Below are positions 34,836 to 44,794 of a DNA stretch of 64,000 nucleotides, in pieces. The stretch is from Natronolimnobius baerhuensis (GTDB lineage: Archaea > Halobacteriota > Halobacteria > Halobacteriales > Natrialbaceae): contig NZ_MWPH01000003.1 in NCBI RefSeq assembly GCF_002177135.1, positions 124,001 through 188,000 on the forward strand. Reading direction: 5' to 3'. A program made the position numbers and the translations under genes. Under the pieces are notes generated by a model. That model ran no database searches and had not been told where the DNA came from. It worked only from the letters and a program-made list of their open reading frames with translations. Each line of letters opens with the position of its first letter. Within the stretch, counting starts at the first letter, position 1.

Positions 34836-35843
34836 GTGGCACAGCCGCTTCGCTTTCGATACTCGCCCGAGACCTGGAGCGAGCAACGAGTTCGACAGGA
34901 CATTTTACAGCCGCTCAGGTCGAATATCGGGGCTCGAGCCGTCACGCCGACACACGAAATCGGCGCACACTGGACGACACACCGATTCGAGATGCAAAAC
35001 GGCGACGTAGCACTGTTCGCACGCGACGACTCTGAAGCCTACTGGATGGGGAACACCGAAACGCCGTCATCGCTGTGGCGAACCGACAAACATGGCTGGA
35101 CCGAGATTCCGTATCACGTCTCCCGGTGGGCCCAGCGGGAACTCCTCGAGATACTTCACGAGGAAGATCCGTGGCTCGCCGATTACCCTCATATTTCGTG
35201 GTTTTTCTTGCCCGTGTTCATGTCCAAAGATGGGCGTGAATCGACGCGTGCGTTTTTCCGACAACACGCCGCTGGCTTCCCCGATGCGAGTCGGCGCGAG
35301 ACGACACGGTACTTCGAGGACTTTCTCACAACTGGCGCGCTCGATGAGTACCGACACGTAATGTCCGGGAAACTGGGCACGAGTGACCACGTCGACCGGG
35401 TTCGCATGAGCGCAACGATGGGCGAGTTCATCGCCGCGAAAATCCTCACCGACGCCGGCTACGAGGTCGTCCCTGAAATCGAGGTGACGACGGGACACTC
35501 ACTCGACTACCGCGCCAAAGACGATGAGACGAACACACTCGTCGAAGTAACGCGACCGCAACCGCCGATGAACCGCGCCGCAGAAGGGCCGGTCGCCGCC
35601 GTTCGCGACACCGCCGAAACGAAAGTTAACGGCCAACTCGCCAACCACGGCGGCGGCGCAGTGTTGTTCGTCGACTGCTCGAGTTTCCGTGATGACGCCT
35701 GGGCCGCCGTCCGCGGCGAGCAACCCGACGTACGTCACCGCCCGGCCGTCGTCTATCGCGCCCGGCCGAACGGCCACGTCGAAGCCTACCAGAAGGGGTC
35801 GGTCCCGCTCGAGTTTGGGGACAGCCTCGAGTTCGTGGACTGA
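34836..35843 (+). CDS. DUF5784-type protein with nuclease-like core
   Basis: This 335-residue protein uses a GTG start (MAQPLRFRYSPETWSEQRVRQ, the family's usual N-terminus). It matches the halophile-specific DUF5784. The C-terminal half contains HSLDYRAKDDETNTLVEVTRPQ, an arrangement of the PD-(D/E)XK kind (LDYR...LVEV) in which the usual Lys is replaced by Thr, so catalysis is doubtful. Preceding helices (MGEFIAAKILTDAGYEVVPEIEV) also fit that fold. A role in DNA metabolism is a guess. It is a single gene, followed by a cluster of palindromes. Confidence 0.82.
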   Translation: MAQPLRFRYSPETWSEQRVRQDILQPLRSNIGARAVTPTHEIGAHWTTHRFEMQNGDVALFARDDSEAYWMGNTETPSSLWRTDKHGWTEIPYHVSRWAQRELLEILHEEDPWLADYPHISWFFLPVFMSKDGRESTRAFFRQHAAGFPDASRRETTRYFEDFLTTGALDEYRHVMSGKLGTSDHVDRVRMSATMGEFIAAKILTDAGYEVVPEIEVTTGHSLDYRAKDDETNTLVEVTRPQPPMNRAAEGPVAAVRDTAETKVNGQLANHGGGAVLFVDCSSFRDDAWAAVRGEQPDVRHRPAVVYRARPNGHVEAYQKGSVPLEFGDSLEFVD

Positions 35844-35919
35844 AGGTGGAGGCGGGCGCTTGAGGCGACTGTATAATTTACCGAGTTCTACCAGTGCCCT
35901 GGTTGGCTTAGTTGAGAAT

Positions 35920-36057
35920 ACCGCTCGCAAAGCGAGCGGTTTCACCGAGTGCGCCGACGGCGCACTCGGCCTTTTCATCGAAGTTTTTGCGCGAGTGGTT
36001 CGCCTACGGCGAACCCGACGCGGAAAAAGTTCGTTCTTAGAACGAAACGGCGTCGGG
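35920..36057. repeat. Cluster of four short-loop palindromes between convergent genes
   Basis: Four palindromes with 3-base loops follow one another: ACCGCTCGC/GCGAGCGGT (35920-35940, loop AAA); CCGAGTGCGCC/GGCGCACTCGG (35945-35969, loop GAC); GGTTCGCC/GGCGAACC (35997-36015, loop TAC); TTCGTTC/GAACGAA (36030-36046, loop TTA). The last is enclosed by CCCGACGC (36014-36021) and GCGTCGGG (36050-36057). It overlaps the 3' end of the DUF5789 gene, whose stop codon forms the loop TTA. T-runs at 35972-35975 and 35984-35988 suggest terminator function. Confidence 0.65.
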
Positions 36058-36324
36058 AGCGTATGGGCTACCGACCGGCGTCGGATCGCGGTCGCTGTAG
36101 CCGACGCGGCCAATCGCCTTCTCGCTCACGGCCGTATAGATCGCAAAGCGAGCTTCCTCAGGGTTGTTGAAGGTTTCCGACTCGAGACGAGCGAGTACGT
36201 CACCGACCTGTTCCGATCCGTTTGGGAGTTCGAGCGTGTGATCGCCGTAGTCGGCAATCAGGTCCTCGGTCGTTGCAGGGTAGTCGTAGTCGTCGATGAC
36301 GTCGCCGGTACCATTGAGCAGCAT
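36037..36324 (-). CDS. DUF5789-type small protein
   Basis: This 95-residue protein starts MLLNGTGDVIDDYDYPATTEDL and ends SDRDPTPVGSPYAPDAVSF, matching the haloarchaeal DUF5789 pattern, including LPNGSEQVGDVLARL and AIYTAVSEKAIGRVGY. The extension to 36360 (MFIIIVHTVAGV) is hydrophobic and AT-rich and is not part of the family. The stop codon lies in the loop of a palindrome. The function is unknown; these small alpha/beta proteins are conserved and probably housekeeping. Confidence 0.85.
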   Translation of the reverse strand: MLLNGTGDVIDDYDYPATTEDLIADYGDHTLELPNGSEQVGDVLARLESETFNNPEEARFAIYTAVSEKAIGRVGYSDRDPTPVGSPYAPDAVSF

Positions 36325-36485
36325 TACACCTGCAACTGTGTGAACAATGATTATAAACATTGTCCATGATCAACCTCTAGCGATTGGGAAGACCTAATAT
36401 GCCTAGAGTGGGGCATGCCAGAAAACCACAAGACGAAGCAGCGGACACAGAAACGGCTTTCCGCGCAGGGACGCTCGAGTGAGCT

Positions 36486-37301
36486 ATGCCCTATGCGGAT
36501 TTGCACGTGCACACAACCCGCTCGGATGGCAGTCTCGAGCGGGGCGAGGTGCCTGCCGTTGCGAACGAGTACGGCGTGTCGGTCGTCGCGTTGACGGACC
36601 ACGACCGATTGCAGCCGGTCGCAGAACCAGTCGTCGAACGCGAGGGCGTCACGATCATCAACGGAATCGAGCTTCGGGTCGAAGTTGACGAAGACAACGC
36701 AAACGCCAGCGCCGATGGCCGACGCGGTGGGCAACGCGTCGACCTGCTCGGCTACGGCGTCGAACAGACGAGCGACCTCGAGTCACTGGTCGAACGCATC
36801 CAGATCAATCGGATCGAACGCGGACGGGCGATTGTCGAAAACGTTGAGGACCGACTCGGCATCGAGTTGCTGGTGACCGTCGACGACGGCTTCGGTCGAC
36901 CCCACGTCGCCCGCGCAATCGATGCCCATCCTGAAACCGAGTACGACTACGAGGGTGCGTTCGACGACCTCATCGGCAACGACGGCCCGTGTTTCGTCCC
37001 GCGGGATATTCCCACGTTCGACCACGGACAGGCAGTCCTCGCTGACGCCTGTTCCCTCGTCGGCCTCGCACACCCACTCCGCTATCCCGATCCCGAAGCC
37101 GCACTTGCACTAACTGCCGACCTCGAGGCTGTCGAACGCTGGTATCCCTACACCACCGATGTCGACCACTCGCTCGTCGAGGAGGCACTCGAACGCCACG
37201 ATCTGTTCCCGACTGGTGGGAGCGACGCTCACGAAACGGAACTCGGCATTGCTGGCCTCTCTCGAGCGGCGTATCAACGGCTTTCGTTGTCAGAAGAGTA
37301 A
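36486..37301 (+). CDS. PHP-domain metal-dependent phosphoesterase
   Basis: This 271-residue protein starts MPYADLHVHTTRSDGSLERG. The PHP metal ligands are visible in order: DLHVHT, LTDHDR, the NGIEL Glu, GLAHPLRYP and GGSDAHETELG. This trinuclear-metal fold cleaves phosphoesters; related small PHP proteins act on nucleotides such as 3',5'-bisphosphates or as phosphatases. The exact substrate is unclear. A second, distinct PHP protein is at 49064. It is a single gene, followed on the same strand by a small zinc-finger gene. Confidence 0.9.
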   Translation: MPYADLHVHTTRSDGSLERGEVPAVANEYGVSVVALTDHDRLQPVAEPVVEREGVTIINGIELRVEVDEDNANASADGRRGGQRVDLLGYGVEQTSDLESLVERIQINRIERGRAIVENVEDRLGIELLVTVDDGFGRPHVARAIDAHPETEYDYEGAFDDLIGNDGPCFVPRDIPTFDHGQAVLADACSLVGLAHPLRYPDPEAALALTADLEAVERWYPYTTDVDHSLVEEALERHDLFPTGGSDAHETELGIAGLSRAAYQRLSLSEE

Positions 37302-37357
37302 TACAAATTCCCGCCGAGAGCGGAGGGTTCAATGCACCTGAGCCCATACAGTGGTCT

Positions 37358-37522
37358 ATGAACTGCCACTACTGTGACCGTGAAGCGGCCTTCGCAGCTG
37401 ACTCCGACGGCCTCAAAGTCGGACTCTGTGAAGACCACTTTCGGGAACGGTTGCAGGAACTCGCAGAAGCAGATGGGCTCGAGACACTCAAAGAACAAGT
37501 CGACGTTGATCGAGCCGAATAA
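37358..37522 (+). CDS. Small treble-clef-like zinc protein (DUF6757-type)
   Basis: This 54-residue protein reads MNCHYCDREAAFAADSDGLK and then VGLCEDHFRERLQEL. The C3-x2-C6 pair and a later C-x2-H (LCEDH) form one zinc site, and an amphipathic Leu/Glu helix follows. It matches the short haloarchaeal family I know as DUF6757. It lies 56 bases after the PHP gene on the same strand and converges with the ferredoxin gene. The function is unknown. Confidence 0.75.
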   Translation: MNCHYCDREAAFAADSDGLKVGLCEDHFRERLQELAEADGLETLKEQVDVDRAE

Positions 37523-37570
37523 CGACGCTCGCAGTTCTTTTCGCTGTGTGTACTCCGCCCACAGCGACGG

Positions 37571-39037
<1,467 letters not shown>

Positions 39038-39410
39038 TCCACTCGAGTCGACCCCGATTTTGACGAACGTCAATCCGCGTACTCGAGCGATGCGGGCGTG
39101 GCAACATCTGCCGCGCGCGAGCAGATTCGATGTCACGAGCCGTGATTTCGTGCCAAATCGCTACTCGAGCCAGCACACACTGCAAAGAACCGGTGGACGA
39201 ACGGCCAATATATAACGACTATCGAAAACGAGGGTAAAGTTCAACACCATAATACACATTATATCTGTTTTAAATTCTGACGATGATACCTATTACACGC
39301 TATTTTTCGACGAATATCAACGCTAACCCTTATATTGGGTAAGTCCATGCCAGTCAAACGTGATTCAGAACACAAGCGGATGCGGATTGGGAGAAATGGT
39401 GGACAAACGT

Positions 39411-39427
39411 CTATCGATATTCGATAG
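39411..39427 (+). promoter_or_regulatory. Palindromic candidate operator at the amt promoter
   Basis: CTATCGA-TAT-TCGATAG is a perfect 7-bp inverted repeat with a 3-base spacer, lying 28-44 bases before the amt ATG, where the TATA box of a leaderless gene is expected. A further TATA-containing symmetric site, ACCC-TTATATT-GGGT, is at 39326-39340, and a half site CTATCGA is near 39222. The surrounding 417-base gap (39038-39454) is AT-rich and holds no gene. A regulator bound here would block or tune transcription; nitrogen control is inference from the gene. Confidence 0.45.
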
Positions 39428-39454
39428 TGTAACGGGTTCCATGGGGGCACACGA

Positions 39455-41221
39455 ATGATCGAGCTACTCGAGCCGGTCACCCTGCAGGCAGAAGGCGACC
39501 TCGAGTCGCTCGCGACCGGGATGAACCTGATGTGGGCGCTGACGGTCACGTTCCTGATCTTCTTCATGCACGCCGGCTTCGCGATGCTCGAGGCGGGCCA
39601 GGTTCGTTCGAAGAACGTCGCAAACCAGTTGACGAAGAACATGCTGACCTGGGCAATTGGCATCTTCGCGTTCTTCGTGATCGGGATGGGGATTTCGAAC
39701 AACGTCGGCTCGATGCTCGGCGGTGGCGAGTCCTCGCCGCTGACGATGTTCGGTGAAGGATCGTTCGACTGGGCAATGTGGCTGTTCAGCGCGGTGTTCG
39801 CGATGACAGCTGCAACGATTGTTTCTGGTGCTGTCGCTGGTCGCGCGAAACTCCGCGCGTACGTGGCCTACACCTTCCTGCTTGCAGCACTGATCTACCC
39901 AGTCGTCGCAGCGATGGTCTGGTACGCCCCTGGTGGCGAACCGATCCTCGCACAGTTCGGCTTCGCTGACTTCGCGGGCGGCATGGTCGTCCACGGCGTC
40001 GGCGGTGTTGCCGGCCTCACCGCAGCGTGGATCCTCGGCGCTCGCATGGACAAATACAACGACGACGGCAGCGTCAACATCATCCCCGGCCACTCAATGA
40101 CCTTCGCCGTCCTCGGGACGCTCATCCTCTGTTTCGGCTGGTTCGGCTTCAACGTCGGAACCGCCGCAACGGTCATCGACCCCGCAACGCTCGAGTTGGC
40201 TGACTTCGACTACGTCGGCAGCGTCGCGATGGTCACCGCTCTCGGCATGGGTCTGGGCGCACTGGGTGCCTCGACCGTCTCGATTGTGATGAACGGCAAA
40301 GTCGATACGCTCTACGTCGCAAACGGCATGCTCGCAGGCCTCGTCGGTGTCACCGGTCCAACGGACCTCATCACGCCGATGGGCGCAATCGCGATTGGCT
40401 TCCTCGCTGGCGCACAGCTCCCAATCGTCTTCAAATTCGTCGAGCAGAAACTCAAGATCGACGACGTCTGTGCAGTCTTCCCGGTCCACGGATCTGCCGG
40501 GATGCTCGGCCTGATCATCTACCCGCTCTGGTCCATCGAGGGCACGGCAATCGGCGGTGGCGTCATCGCCGGCGGCATCTTCTCGATTGAAGCAAGCGCG
40601 TTCGTCCCACAGATCGTCGGCGTCGCCGTCATCACGATCTGGACGGTCGTCGCAACCGCAGCCGTCTGGGGCGCGTTCAAGGCAATCGGCCAGGCACGCG
40701 TCACTACCGATCACGAACGTGACGGACTCGACCTCTCCGAACACGGCGTCGATACCTACCCCGAATTCGGCAAACCTGACGTCGCCACCGACGGCGGCAT
40801 GACAACTGACGACGACATGGAAGACAAAATCATTCGTACTGACGGTGGAGAACCAACCGACGACGACCCCAACGACGGCGAACTCAAGATGGTCACCGCG
40901 ATCATCCGCCCGGACCGCCTCGGTGCAGTGAAAAAGAGCCTCGCAGAGACTGGTGCGCCGTCACTAACCGTCACCAACGTCTCCGGTCGCGGCTCCCAGC
41001 CCGCAAAGAAGGGCCAATGGCGCGGCGAGGAGTACACCGTCGACCTCCACCAGAAGGTCAAAATCGAGTGCGTCGTCGCCGACATCCCAGCGGAGGAAGT
41101 CGTCGAAGCAATCGGTGAGGCTGCAAACACCGGCGAACCCGGCGACGGCAAAATATTCGTCCTCCCCGTTGATGGGGCCTACCAGGTCCGTACCGGCAAC
41201 ACCGGACAGGACGCAGTCTAA
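39455..41221 (+). CDS. amt: Ammonium transporter fused to a P-II (GlnK) signalling domain
   Basis: Residues 1 to about 415 are an Amt/Rh channel with eleven membrane helices ([54 protein letters not shown] with the pore histidine). An acidic linker of about 60 residues follows. Residues 476-588 form a complete P-II domain: [13 protein letters not shown]-loop with GRGSQ...WRGEEY, B-loop [11 protein letters not shown] and C-loop VRTGN. ATP and 2-oxoglutarate elements are kept, but W522 replaces the tyrosine uridylylated in enteric GlnK. The fused domain should gate ammonium uptake in cis. No separate glnK gene is nearby. Confidence 0.94.
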   Translation: MIELLEPVTLQAEGDLESLATGMNLMWALTVTFLIFFMHAGFAMLEAGQVRSKNVANQLTKNMLTWAIGIFAFFVIGMGISNNVGSMLGGGESSPLTMFGEGSFDWAMWLFSAVFAMTAATIVSGAVAGRAKLRAYVAYTFLLAALIYPVVAAMVWYAPGGEPILAQFGFADFAGGMVVHGVGGVAGLTAAWILGARMDKYNDDGSVNIIPGHSMTFAVLGTLILCFGWFGFNVGTAATVIDPATLELADFDYVGSVAMVTALGMGLGALGASTVSIVMNGKVDTLYVANGMLAGLVGVTGPTDLITPMGAIAIGFLAGAQLPIVFKFVEQKLKIDDVCAVFPVHGSAGMLGLIIYPLWSIEGTAIGGGVIAGGIFSIEASAFVPQIVGVAVITIWTVVATAAVWGAFKAIGQARVTTDHERDGLDLSEHGVDTYPEFGKPDVATDGGMTTDDDMEDKIIRTDGGEPTDDDPNDGELKMVTAIIRPDRLGAVKKSLAETGAPSLTVTNVSGRGSQPAKKGQWRGEEYTVDLHQKVKIECVVADIPAEEVVEAIGEAANTGEPGDGKIFVLPVDGAYQVRTGNTGQDAV

Positions 41222-41247
41222 GAACACGGACTCGAGGTCGTCACACG

Positions 41248-41266
41248 CGCGTGTCGCCGACACGCG
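41248..41266 (+). terminator. Stem-loop after amt
   Basis: CGCGTGTC/GACACGCG with loop GCC forms a perfect 8-bp hairpin 27 bases after the amt stop. T-rich runs (TTTTACTTTTCTTG) follow at 41327-41340. Together they are the likely end of the amt transcript before the hemL promoter. Confidence 0.45.
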
Positions 41267-41468
41267 TTCGCGAGCATCGACTCGCCGACCCACACGAACA
41301 TCTTGGCTGGCTTCGGCACACTGACGTTTTACTTTTCTTGACAAACTGGATGTAAATCGATTGAATCGACTCACCTCGAGCAGGAGACCCTGCATACGAC
41401 GGGGCGACTCGAGGTGTCGACAATCGCACCCCGGTACTACTTTCCCGACGGATTGCTTACGGCCAGCT

Positions 41469-42743
41469 ATGAACGACGACAATTCACGCGAGCTGTATGA
41501 CCGAGCGCTGTCGGTCATGCCTGGCGGGGTCAACTCGGCCGTTCGTGCGGCAATCGAACCCTATCCGTTCTTTGTCCAGAAAGGCGACGGCGGGCACATT
41601 ATCGACGCGGACGGCAACCGCTACATTGACTGGGTGATGGGTCTGGGGCCGCTCATGCTGGGCCATGACCTCCCACAGCCAGTCAAGTCGAGCATTCAGC
41701 AGAAAGCAAGTGAGGGACCGATGTACGGTATGCCGACCGAAATCGAGGTCGATCTGGCGGAGTTCGTCGTGCGTCATGTGCCAAGCGTCGAGAAGATTCG
41801 GTTCGTCAATTCGGGCACCGAAGCGACCACCTCCGCGGTGCGCCTCGCACGCGGCTACACTGGCCGGAACAAAATCGTCATCAATCAGGGCGGCTACCAC
41901 GGTGCACAGGAGTCGACGCTGGTCGAGGGCGACGCCGAGAACACCGCGCCATCCTCGGCGGGTGTGCCACAGGCCTTCGCCGAACACACCCTTCCCGTAC
42001 CCTTTAACGACGAGGAAGCCGTCCGCAAGGTCTTTGAAAAACACGGCGACGACATCGCAGCCGTGATGACCGAGCCGATTCTGGGCAACTATGGCATCGT
42101 CCATCCCACCGACGGCTATCACGACTTTTTGCGGGAGATCACCGAGGATCACGGCTCGCTGTTGATCTTCGACGAGGTCATCACCGGCTTCCGCGTTGGC
42201 GGTCTCGGCTGTGCCCAGAGCGAGTTCGGCGTCACCCCCGACCTTACCACGTTCGGCAAGATCATCGGTGGCGGCTTCCCCGTCGGCGCAATCGGCGGCA
42301 AAGCAGAGATCATCGAACAGTTCGCCCCCTCCGGCCCCGTCTTCCAGGCCGGAACCTTCTCCGGCCACCCCGTGACGATGGCTGCCGGCCTCGAGACCCT
42401 CAAATTTGCCGCCGAAAACGACGTCTACGACCACATCGACGGACTGGGCGACCGTCTGCGCTCTGGCCTCTCCGACATCGTCGCCGAGCAGGCACCGGAG
42501 TACACCGTCGCCGGCACCGCGGGCATGTTCAAGGTGATTTTCACCCGCGATGGCGAGGCTCCACAGAACGCTGCCGACGTGAAAAACGCCGAAACCGACC
42601 GCTGGCGACGCGTCTTCTGGGGTCAGATGAAAGACCAGGGAATCGTCCTCTCGCAAAACCAGTTCGAGTGCCAGTTCGTCAGCTACAACCACACCGACGA
42701 AGACGTCGAGGAAACGCTCGAGGCGTACAAGGAAGCACTCTAA
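41469..42743 (+). CDS. hemL: Glutamate-1-semialdehyde 2,1-aminomutase
   Basis: HemL converts glutamate-1-semialdehyde to 5-aminolevulinate with PLP. The 424-residue enzyme starts [27 protein letters not shown], the standard N-terminus. It shows [17 protein letters not shown], the PLP Asp in [13 protein letters not shown] and the Schiff-base Lys in [15 protein letters not shown]. The frame extends upstream to 41361 without similarity. It is co-oriented with amt but separated by a terminator-like hairpin, so it is probably transcribed separately. It supplies the substrate of HemB, encoded 3.4 kb upstream. Confidence 0.96.
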   Translation: MNDDNSRELYDRALSVMPGGVNSAVRAAIEPYPFFVQKGDGGHIIDADGNRYIDWVMGLGPLMLGHDLPQPVKSSIQQKASEGPMYGMPTEIEVDLAEFVVRHVPSVEKIRFVNSGTEATTSAVRLARGYTGRNKIVINQGGYHGAQESTLVEGDAENTAPSSAGVPQAFAEHTLPVPFNDEEAVRKVFEKHGDDIAAVMTEPILGNYGIVHPTDGYHDFLREITEDHGSLLIFDEVITGFRVGGLGCAQSEFGVTPDLTTFGKIIGGGFPVGAIGGKAEIIEQFAPSGPVFQAGTFSGHPVTMAAGLETLKFAAENDVYDHIDGLGDRLRSGLSDIVAEQAPEYTVAGTAGMFKVIFTRDGEAPQNAADVKNAETDRWRRVFWGQMKDQGIVLSQNQFECQFVSYNHTDEDVEETLEAYKEAL

Positions 42744-42810
42744 TAGCGACTGGGAGCAGACAGGACGTCGCCCCTCCTTCTTTTTATACGATAGATTACT
42801 AGGCTAACGT

Positions 42811-43491
42811 ATGGCGACAACACCGGCCAACTATGGCCGAGTCGATTCGAAATGGCTGCAACCCCTCGAGTACTGTCTGTTCGCGACAGCAGCGATATTC
42901 GGATTGCTGGTGCTCCTTCCGGTACTTGTTGAGAGTGGCCTCGTCGGGAGTCTGGCCGTCGTCTATTCGATGGGACTGCTGGCGCTCGTTCCGCTCGGAT
43001 TCGTCTTCGGCCTCATCGTCGCAGTGTTGCTGTATCTGGACTCGAGGCACGTGCGCACGGCGGGCCTCGAGTGGGCACCGTCACCGGGGCTGTACGGAGT
43101 CCTCGGATTGCTCTTTTCGGGGCTCGCGGTAATCGATTACCTGTACAAGCGAAACGAACACGCAACCGGCCTCCCGACGAGTTCGCGGTGGTGGTACGGC
43201 GTCGTCGGGCTGGCGGTACTTGCACTCCTCACCGCCGGACTCCAATCCGTCACGTCTACGTGGCTCACCCGACTCCCGGAGTTGCTCGTTACCGGACTGC
43301 CAATCTGTCTGTACAGGGACAGTGGCTACCTGCGGGAAACGACTGACTGGCGCCCAAATCCGGCAACGTACTTCACAGCCGCGTGGGTCGTCCTCCTCGT
43401 GTTTATTCTGTTTTCGACCATCGGTGCGGTACTCGTTGTGACACTCCTTGCCGTCTACGGCATCCAGCGCCACCGGGCGCTCGAGCACTGA
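42811..43491 (+). CDS. Multi-helix membrane protein with W-x-P-x-P/YxxxR repeats (copy 1)
   Basis: This 226-residue protein has about six membrane helices. Two internal units each consist of a Trp-Pro motif before a helix pair ending in an aromatic/Arg segment: LEWAPSPGLYG...DYLYKRNEHATG and TDWRPNPATYF...YGIQRHRALEH. The same unit occurs in the next gene (43560), so both belong to one halophile family built from duplicated modules. The W-P-N-P motif probably sits at the membrane surface. The function is unknown; there is no signal peptide and no catalytic motif. Position inside the heme block may be incidental. Confidence 0.8.
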   Translation: MATTPANYGRVDSKWLQPLEYCLFATAAIFGLLVLLPVLVESGLVGSLAVVYSMGLLALVPLGFVFGLIVAVLLYLDSRHVRTAGLEWAPSPGLYGVLGLLFSGLAVIDYLYKRNEHATGLPTSSRWWYGVVGLAVLALLTAGLQSVTSTWLTRLPELLVTGLPICLYRDSGYLRETTDWRPNPATYFTAAWVVLLVFILFSTIGAVLVVTLLAVYGIQRHRALEH

Positions 43492-43559
43492 ACAGCACTG
43501 CGAGTGCGACCGCGTTTCAAGAGTTACTATACCGCTCGAAAAACGAACCACCATAGAGA

Positions 43560-44246
43560 GTGACTGAAGTCACACGACTGACTGCCGTCTCGAGTGAGTG
43601 GGCGCGCCTGCTCGAGCGACTGCTGTATCTCTTTCCGCCGGTGATCGGCGTCGGTATCGTCGGTGTGCTACAGGACGCTGAGCCCGGCGTACCGGGGCTC
43701 CAGCAGGGGTTGATCCTGTTCGGAACGTTCGGCTATACGGTGTTGACTCTCGGCGTGACGGCGACGGTCGTCCTCGATGCGCGGCGGGTGAGACGCCAGC
43801 CGCGTGCGAGTGGGAACTGGCGACCGCGCGTGTGGCTCTACGGCGGGGCAGCAGTGCTTTCGCCGGCGATTGCGGGCGTCATCTACCTCATCCAGCGTCA
43901 TCGTCAGTTCGGCACGCCATCGGGCTGGTCCGGCTGGTGGATCGTCGTCGCGATCTCGCTCGCCTCGACGCTGTTCGGGATCGTCGCGGCGACAGTTGCG
44001 CTCGTATTCGCCATGCCCGGCCTCTTTACGACCGCAGTCGGCCTCGCGGGTGCGATTGCCTTCGGCTCGTTTCCGGTTGCGATCCACCAGGACGCGGCGT
44101 ACGTCAGCACCGAACGCACGAACTGGCGGCCAAATCCCGGCTTCTATCTGGGCGTCGCGTTTTTGAGCCTGTCTATACCGCCGCTGCAGCCGCTGGTCGC
44201 AGGCTACTATCTGTACAACCGCCACAGGGCAATCGGGACACTGTGA
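43560..44246 (+). CDS. Multi-helix membrane protein with W-x-P-x-P/YxxxR repeats (copy 2)
   Basis: This 228-residue paralogue of the preceding gene uses a GTG start (MTEVTRLTAVSSEWARLLERLL). It has two units of the same type: SGNWRPRVWLYG...YLIQRHRQFGTP and RTNWRPNPGFYL...YLYNRHRAIGTL. About six helices are predicted by hydrophobicity. The pair is a tandem duplication separated by 68 bases. The function is unknown. It converges with the truncated globin gene, with 30 bases between stops. Confidence 0.78.
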   Translation: MTEVTRLTAVSSEWARLLERLLYLFPPVIGVGIVGVLQDAEPGVPGLQQGLILFGTFGYTVLTLGVTATVVLDARRVRRQPRASGNWRPRVWLYGGAAVLSPAIAGVIYLIQRHRQFGTPSGWSGWWIVVAISLASTLFGIVAATVALVFAMPGLFTTAVGLAGAIAFGSFPVAIHQDAAYVSTERTNWRPNPGFYLGVAFLSLSIPPLQPLVAGYYLYNRHRAIGTL

Positions 44247-44276
44247 TCGCACTGCACACTCGAGTCGAAATCGGAT

Positions 44277-44642
44277 TCAATCCGCCGCAGTCACAATCGC
44301 ACCGCGATAGCTCGCAATCTCCTCGAGGACGGCCTCCCGGTCCTCCTCGGGCACGTCATACTCGGCAAGTGTCTCCTCGAGGTGGGTTGCAATCGCCCCG
44401 AACTCCGAGGGTGTGATACCCATTCCGGCGTGGGCGGATTCCATCTCATCGCCGGTGTAGTCGACCGGGCCGCCGGTGACGGAACTGATGAACTGGGTCT
44501 GGTGGGCGCGTTGTTTCTGCATGTCGGTGTCTTCAAAGTAGTATGCGACCTGTTCATCTGCGAGGACGCGGTCGTAAAACGAGTCGACGACGGCTGCAAT
44601 CGCGTCTTCGCCACCGAGTCGTTCGTACAGTGTATCGCTCAT
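44277..44642 (-). CDS. Group I truncated hemoglobin
   Basis: This 121-residue 2-on-2 globin begins MSDTLYERLGGEDAIAAVVDSFYDRVLAD, the typical trHb1 (HbN) start. The B10 region FYDRV, the CD/E region YYFEDTDMQKQRAHQ, the QTQFISSVTGGP segment and the proximal histidine in MESAHAGMGI are present. Such globins bind O2 or NO; NO detoxification is common, which would suit a nitrate-assimilating cell. A TATA-like CTTATACTG (minus strand, 44667-44675) sits about 30 bases before the ATG and supports this start over the frame beginning at 44771. It is divergent from hemC. Confidence 0.93.
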   Translation of the reverse strand: MSDTLYERLGGEDAIAAVVDSFYDRVLADEQVAYYFEDTDMQKQRAHQTQFISSVTGGPVDYTGDEMESAHAGMGITPSEFGAIATHLEETLAEYDVPEEDREAVLEEIASYRGAIVTAAD

Positions 44643-44794
44643 CCGGTCATATGTAGCCGTTTGATACAGTATAAGTCGCGTCCCGAACACCTTCGAATGG
44701 TAGTTGATAACTCGCCCCTTCGTTCGTGGCAACTGCCCGACGGGCGCGTCGGACAAGCGTGCGCTTTTCATACTCGAGGCGACGACTCATTCCT

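Noticed and set aside
41484-42692. 402-codon frame opposite hemL
   Set aside because: Shadow frame; hemL has all active-site motifs.
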